Source of the DNA: Patescibacteria group bacterium UBA6102
Lineage (GTDB): Bacteria > Patescibacteriota > Minisyncoccia > Minisyncoccales > UBA5738
Reading direction: 5' to 3'
Assembly: GCA_002423555.1 (NCBI GenBank)
Contig: DIWQ01000049.1
Span: 18,448-24,828, forward strand
DNA: 6,381 bases
Positions within the stretch are counted from its first letter, which is position 1. The number at the start of each line of letters is the position of its first letter. The notes under the pieces are model-generated. The model was not told the origin of the DNA and did no database searches. It saw nothing but the letters and a program-made list of their open reading frames with translations. The position numbers and the translations under genes were made by a program. This document shows positions 1 to 5,788 of this stretch, piece after piece.

Positions 1-6
1 TGCGAT

Positions 7-40
7 AACAAAAAAACGGAGATGTCTCCGTTTTTTTGTT
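7..40 (-). terminator. Hairpin terminator of pnp
   Basis: A perfect 16-bp stem (7-22 with 25-40) encloses a 2-nt TG gap. Its GC core is CGGAGA/TCTCCG, flanked by A and T tracts. Read on the minus strand, the GC stem is followed by a run of seven T, as in an intrinsic terminator. It starts 12 nt after the pnp stop codon. The A/T tracts are symmetric, so it could also stop transcription arriving from a gene to the left of the window. Confidence 0.85.
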
Positions 41-52
41 GCGGCCGCGAGA

Positions 53-2164
53 TTATTTTGCGGTGTCTTTGAGGGAGAGATTGATTCTTCCCTGTTCGTC
101 AATCTCAATCACTTTCACCGAAACCACATCGCCGATTTTTACCACGTCCTCCACTTTGTTCACCCGGCGGTCGGCCAGTTTGGAAATGTGGATCATTCCT
201 TCCTGTCCCGGCAAAATTTCCACGAACGCGCCGAAATTCATTATGCGTCTTACTTTGCCGGTGAACATTTCCCCCACTTTCACTTCCCGGGTGATATTTT
301 GTATCCATTCGGAAGCTTTTTGTCCCGCCTCCGGTTTTTCGGCGGTGATGAAGATCGTGCCGTCTTCTTCAATGTCAATTTGCACGCCGGTTTGGTCAAT
401 GATCTCGTTGATTACTTTGCCGCCGGGGCCGATCACTTCGCGGATTTTATCGGGGTTGATTTTGATGATGATAATGCGCGGCGCGTAAGGCGAGAGTTCC
501 GGCCTTGGGGCGGCCAGTTCCCCTTCCAAAACATCCAATATCCGATGGCGTGCTTTTTTACCTTGTTCCAAAACGCGTCCCATCATTTCTTCGGTAATGC
601 CGTCAATTTTAACGTCCATTTGAATGGCGTTGACCCCCTTGCGTGTTCCGGCAACCTTAAAGTCCATATCGCCGTGGTGGTCTTCCGGTCCCTGGATGTC
701 GGTGAGTATTTTGTAGGTCTGCGTGTCTTTGGCGATCAGCCCCATTGAAATGCCGGTGGCGTGCGACTTAACGGGCACGCCCGCATCCATCAACGCCAGC
801 GACGCGGCGGAAAGCGCCGCCATTGAAGTGGACCCGTTGGAAGAAACGATCTCCGAAGTTACGCGAATGGTATAGGGAAATTCTTCCACCGAAGGGATGA
901 GCGGCAGTAATGTTTTTTCGGCCAGCATTCCATGGCCGATCTCGCGCCGTCCCGGCGCGCGCAAAAACCGCACTTCCCCGCAGGAATAAGGCGGGAAATT
1001 ATAGTGGTGCAGAAATCGTTTCTTGCCGGTGATTTCCATTCCGTCAAGCAATTGCTGGTCGCCGGGCGCCCCCAGGGTCGCCGCCGAAAGGGCTTTGGTT
1101 TCGCCGCGCTGGAAGAGTCCGGAGCCGTGGGTGCGCGGAATTACGCCGGTTTTGGCCGCCAGCGGCCGCAATTCGTCGGGATTCCTTCCGTCGGGACGCT
1201 TGCCGGTGGCCAGAATCGTTTCGTGCAAAATGCGGTCAATCTCTTTTTCGTAGAATTTGCCGATGAATTTGGCGATTTCGGCGTCATCGGGATACTTTTG
1301 GGCGGCGTATTCTTCCAACTTGGCCTTTGCCGCTTCCATTTCCTGGCCTCGTTGCGCTTTTTGAGGCTGATAAAGCGCGTTTTTCAAATCTTCGCCGATA
1401 AAATTCCGCAATTCCCGCGCCAGATCTTCGCCGGGGCCGCGATCGAGCAATGTTTTTTTCGTTTTTCCGCAAGCAGTTGTAATCTTTTGCTGGAAATCCA
1501 AAAGCTGTTTGAGATAAGGTTTGGCGAAGGCGAACGCGCCCAGTATTTTCGCCTCTTCGGTTTCGTTAAACCCCCCCTCAATCATATTGGCCAGAATTTC
1601 TCCGTGTCTTTCCACGCCGGCGAAGACCACGTCAATTTCGCTGGCCTGCCGCTGTTCGTAAGTCGGGTTCAGGACATATTTTCCGTCAAGATGTCCCACG
1701 CGCACCGAGGCGGTCGGACCTTGCCAAGGAATGTCGGACACCATCAACGCCGTTGAAATACCGAACAAACTGATGATGTCGGGTTCGTTTTCCGCGTCCC
1801 AAGAGAGCACGGTGGCGATGGTTTGCACTTCGTTTTTTAAACGATCGTCAAAAAGCGGCCGAATGGAACGGTCAATTTGCCGGGCGTTGCAGACGGCTTC
1901 GTCGCTGGGGCGGGTTTCCCGTTTGATGTAGCGCGGCCCCTTGATCTTGCCCGCCGCATAGTATTTTTCTTCATAATCCACCATCAACGGAAAAAAACCC
2001 ATATCGGGTTTTTCTTTCTTGGCCATCACCGCGGTGGTCAAGACCATGGTGTCGCCGTAGCGGACAACCGCCGAACCGTTGGCTTGATCGGCCAAGCCGT
2101 TGATTTCAACGCTTAACTCCTTCTCTCCCATTTGAATGGAAAATTTATTGTTTGCGCTATCCAT
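53..2164 (-). CDS. pnp: Polyribonucleotide nucleotidyltransferase (PNPase)
   Basis: The 703-aa product is a full-length PNPase (E. coli 711 aa), the phosphate-dependent 3'-to-5' exoribonuclease of mRNA decay, normally a trimer. Domains in order: a first RNase PH domain at about 10-145 with FFPLMVDYEEKYYAAGKI and IDRSIRPLF, a helical linker to about 315, a second RNase PH domain at about 320-545 with SGLFQRGET, SSNGSTSMA and PEDHHGDMDFKVAGT, a KH domain at about 561-608 with GPGG at 579-582, and an S1 domain at about 631-700. D495, D501 and K503 match the catalytic D486, D492 and K494 of E. coli. The ATG at 2164 gives the normal N-terminus; the bases before it are A/T-rich without a Shine-Dalgarno sequence. 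It is the last gene of the rpsO-NYN-pnp series and ends just before a strong terminator. No residue looks abnormal. Confidence 0.98.
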   Translation of the reverse strand: MDSANNKFSIQMGEKELSVEINGLADQANGSAVVRYGDTMVLTTAVMAKKEKPDMGFFPLMVDYEEKYYAAGKIKGPRYIKRETRPSDEAVCNARQIDRSIRPLFDDRLKNEVQTIATVLSWDAENEPDIISLFGISTALMVSDIPWQGPTASVRVGHLDGKYVLNPTYEQRQASEIDVVFAGVERHGEILANMIEGGFNETEEAKILGAFAFAKPYLKQLLDFQQKITTACGKTKKTLLDRGPGEDLARELRNFIGEDLKNALYQPQKAQRGQEMEAAKAKLEEYAAQKYPDDAEIAKFIGKFYEKEIDRILHETILATGKRPDGRNPDELRPLAAKTGVIPRTHGSGLFQRGETKALSAATLGAPGDQQLLDGMEITGKKRFLHHYNFPPYSCGEVRFLRAPGRREIGHGMLAEKTLLPLIPSVEEFPYTIRVTSEIVSSNGSTSMAALSAASLALMDAGVPVKSHATGISMGLIAKDTQTYKILTDIQGPEDHHGDMDFKVAGTRKGVNAIQMDVKIDGITEEMMGRVLEQGKKARHRILDVLEGELAAPRPELSPYAPRIIIIKINPDKIREVIGPGGKVINEIIDQTGVQIDIEEDGTIFITAEKPEAGQKASEWIQNITREVKVGEMFTGKVRRIMNFGAFVEILPGQEGMIHISKLADRRVNKVEDVVKIGDVVSVKVIEIDEQGRINLSLKDTAK

Positions 2165-2171
2165 TTTTATT

Positions 2172-2288
2172 AAATGTCAAAATCCTAAGTTCAAATGTCA
2201 AAGAAAGCTCTAAGCTCAAAGTCCAAAATGAATCAGAGATTCTTTTTTGACATTTGAAATTTGGGCTTGATTTGACATTTGAAATTTG
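2172..2288. repeat. Short direct and inverted repeats before pnp
   Basis: The 146-nt gap between the NYN gene and pnp is AT-rich and repetitive. TTTGACATTTGAAATTTG occurs twice in direct orientation (2246-2263 and 2271-2288). The reverse complement of its first ten bases, AAATGTCAAA, occurs twice to the left (2172-2181 and 2193-2202). The four copies lie symmetrically around about 2225, so 2172-2181 can pair with 2271-2280 and 2193-2202 with 2246-2255. A small palindrome GAATC-AGA-GATTC lies at 2230-2242. A TAGGAT box (minus strand, 2182-2187) lacks a well-placed -35 partner. The gap holds no protein gene. Confidence 0.75.
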
Positions 2289-2310
2289 AACTTTGGAATT
2301 TATTACAAAG

Positions 2311-2814
2311 TTATTTTTTAATCAGATATTTTTCGGGTTCTTTTTCAATATCAATAAATTCATCGGCGCTTTCCTTAATCTTGGAAGACGCCGAGCGTCC
2401 GAAGGCGATGATTTCCACCCGCTTGCCCTGATTTTCCAGATATTCAATCAATTGCTGGAAGTCGCCGTCGCCGGAGGCAAGCACGATTGTGTCCACGGAC
2501 GGCGAAATGCGGATCGCGTCCACGGTGATGCCCACGTCCCAGTCCGCTTTCTTCAGCCCGTCATAATATTCTTGAAGATCGCGGATGCGGGTTTCAATTC
2601 CCAGCTTGACCAGTGCTTCAAAAAACGGTTTTTCCTCGCCGGTTTTTGTGCGCACGACATAAGCAAACGCCCGAATCAGCCCGCGCCGTCCCACGGCGGT
2701 TTTCAAGATTTCGCGGAAATTGACTTTCGCTTGATACAAATTCCGCGCGGAATAATAAAGATTCTGCACGTCAATCAAGACGGCGACGCGCTGGGCGTTT
2801 AATTGGACGGCCAT
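2311..2814 (-). CDS. NYN/LabA-like PIN-fold protein, putative ribonuclease
   Basis: The 167-aa product looks like a single-domain NYN (LabA/DUF88) protein, a PIN-like fold whose members are often metal-dependent RNases. Visible features are the first strand VAVLIDVQNLYY with D15 and N18, KKADWDVGITVDAI with D93 and D99, and the family hallmark SGDGDF at 114-119 with D116 and D118, followed by a hydrophobic strand VEIIAFG near 133-139. The acidic residues expected for an active site are all present, so activity is plausible, but the substrate cannot be read from sequence. It starts 19 nt after the rpsO stop, so it is probably co-transcribed with rpsO and pnp, and an RNA-decay or rRNA/tRNA-processing role is an inference from that context. 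No Shine-Dalgarno sequence is visible before the ATG. Confidence 0.9.
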   Translation of the reverse strand: MAVQLNAQRVAVLIDVQNLYYSARNLYQAKVNFREILKTAVGRRGLIRAFAYVVRTKTGEEKPFFEALVKLGIETRIRDLQEYYDGLKKADWDVGITVDAIRISPSVDTIVLASGDGDFQQLIEYLENQGKRVEIIAFGRSASSKIKESADEFIDIEKEPEKYLIKK

Positions 2815-2833
2815 GGTTTGAGTCGGGCAAGAA

Positions 2834-3100
2834 TTATTTTTTTAATCCGGTTTTCTTCAAAACTTGCGCGTATTGGTGCACATCGGTATCGCGCAAATAA
2901 TTCAAAAACTTGCGGCGCTTGGAAACCATTTTCAACAGGCCGCGCTTGGAATGCATGTCCTTGGCGTGCCGTTTCAAGTGTTTCTGCAGGCGGTCAATTT
3001 CCTCACTCAGCAATGCGATCTGCACCGCCGAAGAACCGGTGTCTTCCCCGTGCAATTTATACTTTTCTATCAATTTGGCTTTCTCTTCAACGGTAAGCAT
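2834..3100 (-). CDS. rpsO: 30S ribosomal protein uS15
   Basis: The 88-aa product matches bacterial uS15 (89 aa in E. coli) end to end, with the signatures HGEDTGSSAVQIALLSEEI, HAKDMHSKRGLLKMVSKRRK and FLNYLRDTDVHQY. It binds the 16S rRNA central domain early in 30S assembly. The ATG at 3100 gives the standard N-terminus. The preceding bases are AATCAATAAAAAA, with no Shine-Dalgarno sequence. A hairpin ends 11 nt before the start. uS15 represses its own mRNA through leader structures in several bacteria, so that hairpin is a possible target. The gene precedes the NYN gene by 19 nt and pnp further downstream, keeping the widespread rpsO-pnp order with one gene in between. Confidence 0.98.
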   Translation of the reverse strand: MLTVEEKAKLIEKYKLHGEDTGSSAVQIALLSEEIDRLQKHLKRHAKDMHSKRGLLKMVSKRRKFLNYLRDTDVHQYAQVLKKTGLKK

Positions 3101-3111
3101 TTTTTTATTGA

Positions 3112-3131
3112 TTATTTTCTGCGGAAAATAA
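3112..3131 (-). promoter_or_regulatory. Hairpin in the rpsO leader
   Basis: An 8-bp perfect stem (3112-3119 with 3124-3131) with the tetraloop CGCA on the minus strand ends 11 nt before the rpsO ATG. It lies in an 84-nt AT-rich gap between tRNA-Lys and rpsO (3101-3184), the rest of which is A/T runs such as TAAAAT without a well-spaced promoter pair. It may influence translation of rpsO. The sequence ATTTTCTGCGGAAAAT (plus strand) differs by one base from two hairpins near 5474 and 5646. Confidence 0.45.
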
Positions 3132-3184
3132 AATTTATTTTAAATTATTTTAAATTTTGATTTTTCAATTTTTAATTTATTATG

Positions 3185-3256
3185 TGCCCCCAGCAGGATT
3201 CGAACCTGCAACGAACTGCTTAAGAGGCAGCTACTCTACCGTTGAGTCATGGGGGC
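3185..3256 (-). tRNA. tRNA-Lys(CTT)
   Basis: A complete 72-nt cloverleaf can be folded: acceptor GCCCCCA/TGGGGGC, D arm ACTC-AACGGTA-GAGT, anticodon arm GCTGC-CTCTTAA-GCAGT, variable TCGTT, T arm GCAGG-TTCGAAT-CCTGC, discriminator A. The anticodon is CTT, reading AAG lysine codons. The 3' CCA is not encoded; CAT follows the discriminator. The 5' end lies only 2 nt after the stop codon of the upstream pilin-like gene, so it is probably cut from a joint transcript. Confidence 0.97.
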
Positions 3257-3258
3257 GG

Positions 3259-3663
3259 TCAATCACAGCTCAAATTGTTGAATTCCAGCGGATTCATACT
3301 GTCGTAATATCCCATTCCCGAAAAAATCGCGCCGACAATGGCATAACTGCCATAGATTAGCAGCAACCCGACGATCACCATAAAGATGATTTTTTTTGAT
3401 TCCTCCATCACGTCGGCATTGTCTTGGTTCACCAAAAATTTGAATCCCGCGATGGCGATGACCAATCCGGCGGCGGCCGGCACCAATCCCACGATCACGA
3501 TCCGGACAAGATTGTCAATCAACTGGAACAGGTTGCAGATTGTGCACGCCGGTTGTCCCGTGCCGCCGCAAGCGGGCAATATCGGTTCTTGTTCCGCGAA
3601 AGCGGTTGAGAAGAACAGGATCCCGGACAAAACTGCGGCAAAAATGGCGGCAACGCTTTTCAT
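3259..3663 (-). CDS. T4SS-pilin-like (VirB2/TrbC-type) small membrane protein
   Basis: The 134-aa product has a signal peptide (1-23, ending STAFA before EQE), a short segment with C32, C40 and C43 (CGGTGQPACTIC), and two hydrophobic helices at about 53-78 and 92-115 joined by a polar loop containing NQDNADVMEESKK, then a tail ending in C133-D134. This layout matches the short T4SS-pilin/TrbC-VirB2-like proteins that are common in CPR genomes. The match rests on layout and not on a strong motif. A role in a surface pilus or DNA-uptake machine is inferred; no other T4SS gene is in the window. I chose the ATG at 3663 because the upstream in-frame start at 3741 lies inside tRNA-Arg and would put tRNA sequence in front of the signal peptide. 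The gene ends with TGA 2 nt before tRNA-Lys. Confidence 0.8.
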   Translation of the reverse strand: MKSVAAIFAAVLSGILFFSTAFAEQEPILPACGGTGQPACTICNLFQLIDNLVRIVIVGLVPAAAGLVIAIAGFKFLVNQDNADVMEESKKIIFMVIVGLLLIYGSYAIVGAIFSGMGYYDSMNPLEFNNLSCD

Positions 3664-3711
3664 TTGTTTTTTTGGTGTTTGTTCCCCGCCGCGTTTTGTT
3701 CCGGCCGGGAG

Positions 3712-3783
3712 CGCCTCTGGAGGGAATCGAACCCCCGTCACCGGTTCCGAAGACCGGCACTTTATCCGTTAAGCTACAGAGGC
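3712..3783 (-). tRNA. tRNA-Arg(TCG)
   Basis: A 72-nt cloverleaf folds with acceptor GCCTCTG/CAGAGGC, D arm GCTT-AACGGATA-AAGT, anticodon arm CCGGT-CTTCGGA-ACCGG, variable TGAC, T arm GGGGG-TTCGATT-CCCTC with one G-T pair, discriminator G. The anticodon TCG reads CGA and perhaps other CGN arginine codons. CCA is not encoded; CTC follows the discriminator. It is the first gene of the minus-strand series and lies 48 nt before the pilin-like start codon. Confidence 0.97.
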
Positions 3784-3807
3784 GGGAAAAACTCAAATAT
3801 CGCCTCT

Positions 3808-3836
3808 ATCCTAACAAATAATTGAAAAAAAGTAAA
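3808..3836 (-). promoter_or_regulatory. Candidate promoter of tRNA-Arg and the pilin-like gene
   Basis: On the minus strand TTTACT (3831-3836) and TAGGAT (3808-3813) are separated by 17 nt, a fair sigma-70-type pair (4 of 6 matches each). The start point would be near 3801, leaving a short leader before the tRNA 5' end at 3783. The same TAGGAT box with a 17-nt spacer occurs before tRNA-Pro, which supports the call. Confidence 0.45.
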
Positions 3837-3850
3837 TATTGCGATAAAGT
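3822..3850 (+). promoter_or_regulatory. Candidate promoter of cca
   Basis: TTGAAA (3822-3827) and TAAAGT (3845-3850) are separated by 17 nt. The start point would be near 3857, giving a leader of about 85 nt before the cca ATG. The -35 box falls inside the spacer of the divergent tRNA-Arg promoter candidate, so the two would overlap and might compete for polymerase. Confidence 0.4.
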
Positions 3851-3860
3851 CTACTTAAAT

Positions 3861-3901
3861 CGGCCGGTGCGTTTTTGCCGAACGCGGAATGCCGGTAGCC
3901 G
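3861..3901 (+). promoter_or_regulatory. GC-rich foldable segment in the cca leader
   Basis: In the AT-rich region before cca, a GC-rich stretch can fold: CGGC with GCCG at the base, CGG with CCG above it, and GCGTT-TTTGCCG-AACGC at the top, with asymmetric bulges. It ends about 40 nt before the ATG. It could be a leader RNA structure of unknown function; I recognise no known riboswitch class. Confidence 0.3.
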
Positions 3902-3941
3902 CAAAAATGTTAATTTTCTCAGAATTTTATTTATCGGAATT

Positions 3942-5432
3942 ATGGACAAATTATTGGATAAGATTCCTCAAACAGTGAAAAATCTGATTGAAACCGCCCA
4001 AAGTGCGGGTTTTGAATGCTATGTCGTGGGCGGATGCGTGCGCGATCTTTTGGCGGGCGCGGTTCCTTCCGATTGGGACGCGGCAACCAATGCCAACCCC
4101 GAACAGATACAAAAAATCTTTCCCGACAGCTACGCCGACAATAAATTCGGCACGATCAAAGTCCGGACAGTTTCTTCATCCTCTGCGCCGATGGAAATTG
4201 AAATTACTCCCTATCGCGTTGAATCCAAATACACCGATAAGCGGCACCCCGACACGGTGGAATGGGCCGACAATATTTCCGACGATCTTTCCCGCCGGGA
4301 CTTCACGGTCAACGCGATGGCGTTAAGTTATACAAAGGAAAGCGGCCGCGCAAAGGTTGAGTTGATGGACCCCTTCGGCGGCCAAAAAGATTTGCGCGCG
4401 AAAATTATCCGCGCGGTGCGCGATCCGGAGGAAAGATTTTTGGAAGACGCGTTGCGGATGATGCGCGCGGTGCGGTTTGCCGCGACTCTGGGGGCGGAAT
4501 GGAAGATTGAAGAGAATACCAGGCGGGCGGTGGCCAAGCATTCCGGGTGGATGAAGGCGGTTTCCGGCGAAAGAATCCGCGACGAATTTTTGAAAATTAT
4601 TATGTCGCCGTTTGCCGCGCGCGGCATTGAACTTTTGCGCGAATTGAAATTGCTGGAGTATGTCATTCCCGAACTTTTGGAAGGCTACGGTTGCGGGCAG
4701 AACAAGCATCACATTTATGATTGCTATCACCATTTGATTAAATCTTTGGATTTTTCCGCCAAAAAGAATTTTGGTATGCACGTGAGGATGGCTTCCCTCC
4801 TTCACGATATCGGCAAGCCGGCCGCGAAATCCGGCGACGGTCCCGACGCCACTTTTTATAACCACGAAATCATCGGTGCGCGCTTTGCCAAAAAAATTCT
4901 CCAGCGACTCAAATTTTCCAAAAAAGACGCCGATAAAATTGTTTTGCTGGTGCGTTATCACCTTTTCTATTATAACGTCGGCGAAGTGAGCGAATCGTCC
5001 GTCCGCCGCCTGGTGAAAAATGTCGGCCGCCAAAACTTGGAAGAGCTTCTGCAAGTCCGTATGGCGGACCGTATCGGTTCGGGGTGTCCCAAGGCCGAAC
5101 CTTATAAATTAAGGCATCTGCGCTATCTGATGGAGCGTGTGGCGCAAGATCCGATATCTCCCAAAATGATCAAGGTCAACGGCAAAGACATAATGGAAAC
5201 TTTGAAAATCGCTCCCGGGCCGGAAGTCGGCCAAATTTTGGATGTGTTGCTGGGAGAGATTTTGGAGGATCCCGCGCGCAATGATCGCGATTGTTTGATA
5301 AAGAGGATCAATGAGCTGGGCGCGCTGAATGATGGCAAATTGTCTAGCCTGGCGGCGGCGGCAAAACAGCGGCGCGGGCAAGTGGAGATCAAGCGCGATG
5401 AAATGACCAAGAAGAGGTATTGGGTAGTTTAG
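3942..5432 (+). CDS. cca: CCA-adding tRNA nucleotidyltransferase with HD domain
   Basis: The 496-aa product is a class II nucleotidyltransferase of the CCA-adding/poly(A) polymerase family. It has YVVGGCVRDLL (27-37), the metal-binding SDWDAATN with D44 and D46, EIEITPYR with E87, DLSRRDFTVNAMA (115-127) and ERFLEDALRMMRAVRFAA (164-181) containing the EDxxR nucleotide-selection motif at 168-172. A tRNA-binding helical part follows, then an HD phosphohydrolase domain with H263/H264, H288-D289 in LLHDIGKP, H308 and H340. It would add or repair the 3' CCA of tRNAs. The three tRNAs here all lack CCA, which favours this role over poly(A) synthesis, although the two are hard to separate by sequence. 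The ATG at 3942 starts just ahead of the conserved domain; an in-frame TTG at 3822 adds 40 unrelated residues and coincides with the likely -35 box. Only a weak GGA precedes the ATG. Confidence 0.93.
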   Translation: MDKLLDKIPQTVKNLIETAQSAGFECYVVGGCVRDLLAGAVPSDWDAATNANPEQIQKIFPDSYADNKFGTIKVRTVSSSSAPMEIEITPYRVESKYTDKRHPDTVEWADNISDDLSRRDFTVNAMALSYTKESGRAKVELMDPFGGQKDLRAKIIRAVRDPEERFLEDALRMMRAVRFAATLGAEWKIEENTRRAVAKHSGWMKAVSGERIRDEFLKIIMSPFAARGIELLRELKLLEYVIPELLEGYGCGQNKHHIYDCYHHLIKSLDFSAKKNFGMHVRMASLLHDIGKPAAKSGDGPDATFYNHEIIGARFAKKILQRLKFSKKDADKIVLLVRYHLFYYNVGEVSESSVRRLVKNVGRQNLEELLQVRMADRIGSGCPKAEPYKLRHLRYLMERVAQDPISPKMIKVNGKDIMETLKIAPGPEVGQILDVLLGEILEDPARNDRDCLIKRINELGALNDGKLSSLAAAAKQRRGQVEIKRDEMTKKRYWVV

Positions 5433-5440
5433 AGGAGCTA

Positions 5441-5545
5441 ACATTGTCGCTATTGCTTCTTGTAAAGCGCGTAATTTTCTGCTGAAAATTCGCTTTTGCG
5501 CGCCCGTCGGCTGTGCAACATTACAAGAAGCAATAGCGACAATGT
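5441..5545. repeat. 105-bp element with perfect 25-bp inverted ends
   Basis: Positions 5441-5465 and 5521-5545 are exact reverse complements over 25 bp (outer end ACATTGTCGC, inner end TCTTGTAA on the left arm). They flank 55 nt that contain a further hairpin AATTTTC-TGCT-GAAAATT. The element begins 8 nt after the cca stop. No clear target duplication flanks it. It could be a MITE-like element, a very stable stem-loop at the end of the cca transcript, or a small structured RNA. No protein gene is convincing in 5433-5788. Confidence 0.85.
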
Positions 5546-5662
5546 CTTATTGGTTGATTTGCTTTCGCTCGGCCGTCGCCTTCGCGGCATTGCAAAAAGC
5601 GTCATCGCGGGTTTTCTTATTGTTGAGAATTTTGCAACGCGCATAATTTTCTGCTGAAAATT
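5458..5662. repeat. Two direct copies of a 33-bp hairpin-bearing repeat
   Basis: Copy one (5458-5490) and copy two (5630-5662) agree at 29 of 33 positions, and the last 19 bases, TAATTTTCTGCTGAAAATT, are identical. Copy one overlaps the inner end of the left arm of the 105-bp element. Next to copy two a smaller inverted pair, TTGCAAAA (5590-5597) and TTTTGCAA (5630-5637), looks like a decayed version of the same arrangement. The stretch between has GC-rich tracts but no other recognisable feature. Confidence 0.8.
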
Positions 5663-5668
5663 TCTAAA

Positions 5669-5712
5669 ATTAAAGGTCTAACCCTCGTTAATGCGAGGGT
5701 TAGACCTTTAAT
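5669..5712 (+). terminator. Perfect 19-bp stem-loop, probable terminator
   Basis: Positions 5669-5687 pair perfectly with 5694-5712 around a 6-nt loop TTAATG. The stem contains GGTCTAACCCTCG and ends in an A/T section with CCTTTAAT. It lies between the cca-side repeats and the tRNA-Pro promoter, where a terminator would be expected. No long T run follows on either strand, so termination is likely but not certain, and it could act in either direction or be a dispersed palindrome. Confidence 0.6.
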
Positions 5713-5720
5713 ATTGCATA

Positions 5721-5749
5721 TGGACAAAAGTCGGATAATGGGTTAGGAT
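5721..5749 (+). promoter_or_regulatory. Candidate promoter of tRNA-Pro
   Basis: TGGACA (5721-5726, 5 of 6 matches to the -35 consensus) and TAGGAT (5744-5749, 4 of 6 to the -10) are spaced by 17 nt. The start point would be near 5756, giving a leader of about 33 nt to the tRNA 5' end. It lies just after the stem-loop at 5669-5712. Confidence 0.55.
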
Positions 5750-5788
5750 GAATCGTATTGCGGGATGCGAATATCGCGCTGATTGTGA

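Noticed and set aside
41..48. GCGGCCGC palindrome next to the pnp terminator
   Set aside because: An 8-bp palindrome without neighbours or copies has no evident meaning.
36..488. Open frame of 150 codons on the plus strand
   Set aside because: It is antisense to the pnp 3' end and begins in the terminator; the product is rich in S, T, I and P as expected from a reversed coding frame.
932..1756. Open frame of 274 codons on the plus strand
   Set aside because: It lies wholly antisense to pnp, has a low-complexity F/G/R-rich product and no recognisable domain.
3664..3741. N-terminal extension of the pilin-like protein (160 aa version)
   Set aside because: The extra codons begin inside tRNA-Arg and would sit in front of a clear signal peptide.
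3822..3941. N-terminal extension of the CCA enzyme starting at TTG
   Set aside because: The 40 extra residues have no family similarity, and the region fits a promoter and leader better.
4323..5054. Open frame of 243 codons on the minus strand
   Set aside because: It is antisense to the well-supported cca gene and shows no domain.
5450..5644. Open frame of 64 codons on the minus strand
   Set aside because: It runs through the inverted repeat and the repeat core; the product is basic low-complexity sequence with no start signal.
5433..5720. CRISPR array
   Set aside because: The repeats here are palindromic, of only two copies, unevenly spaced and without regular spacers; no cas gene is present.
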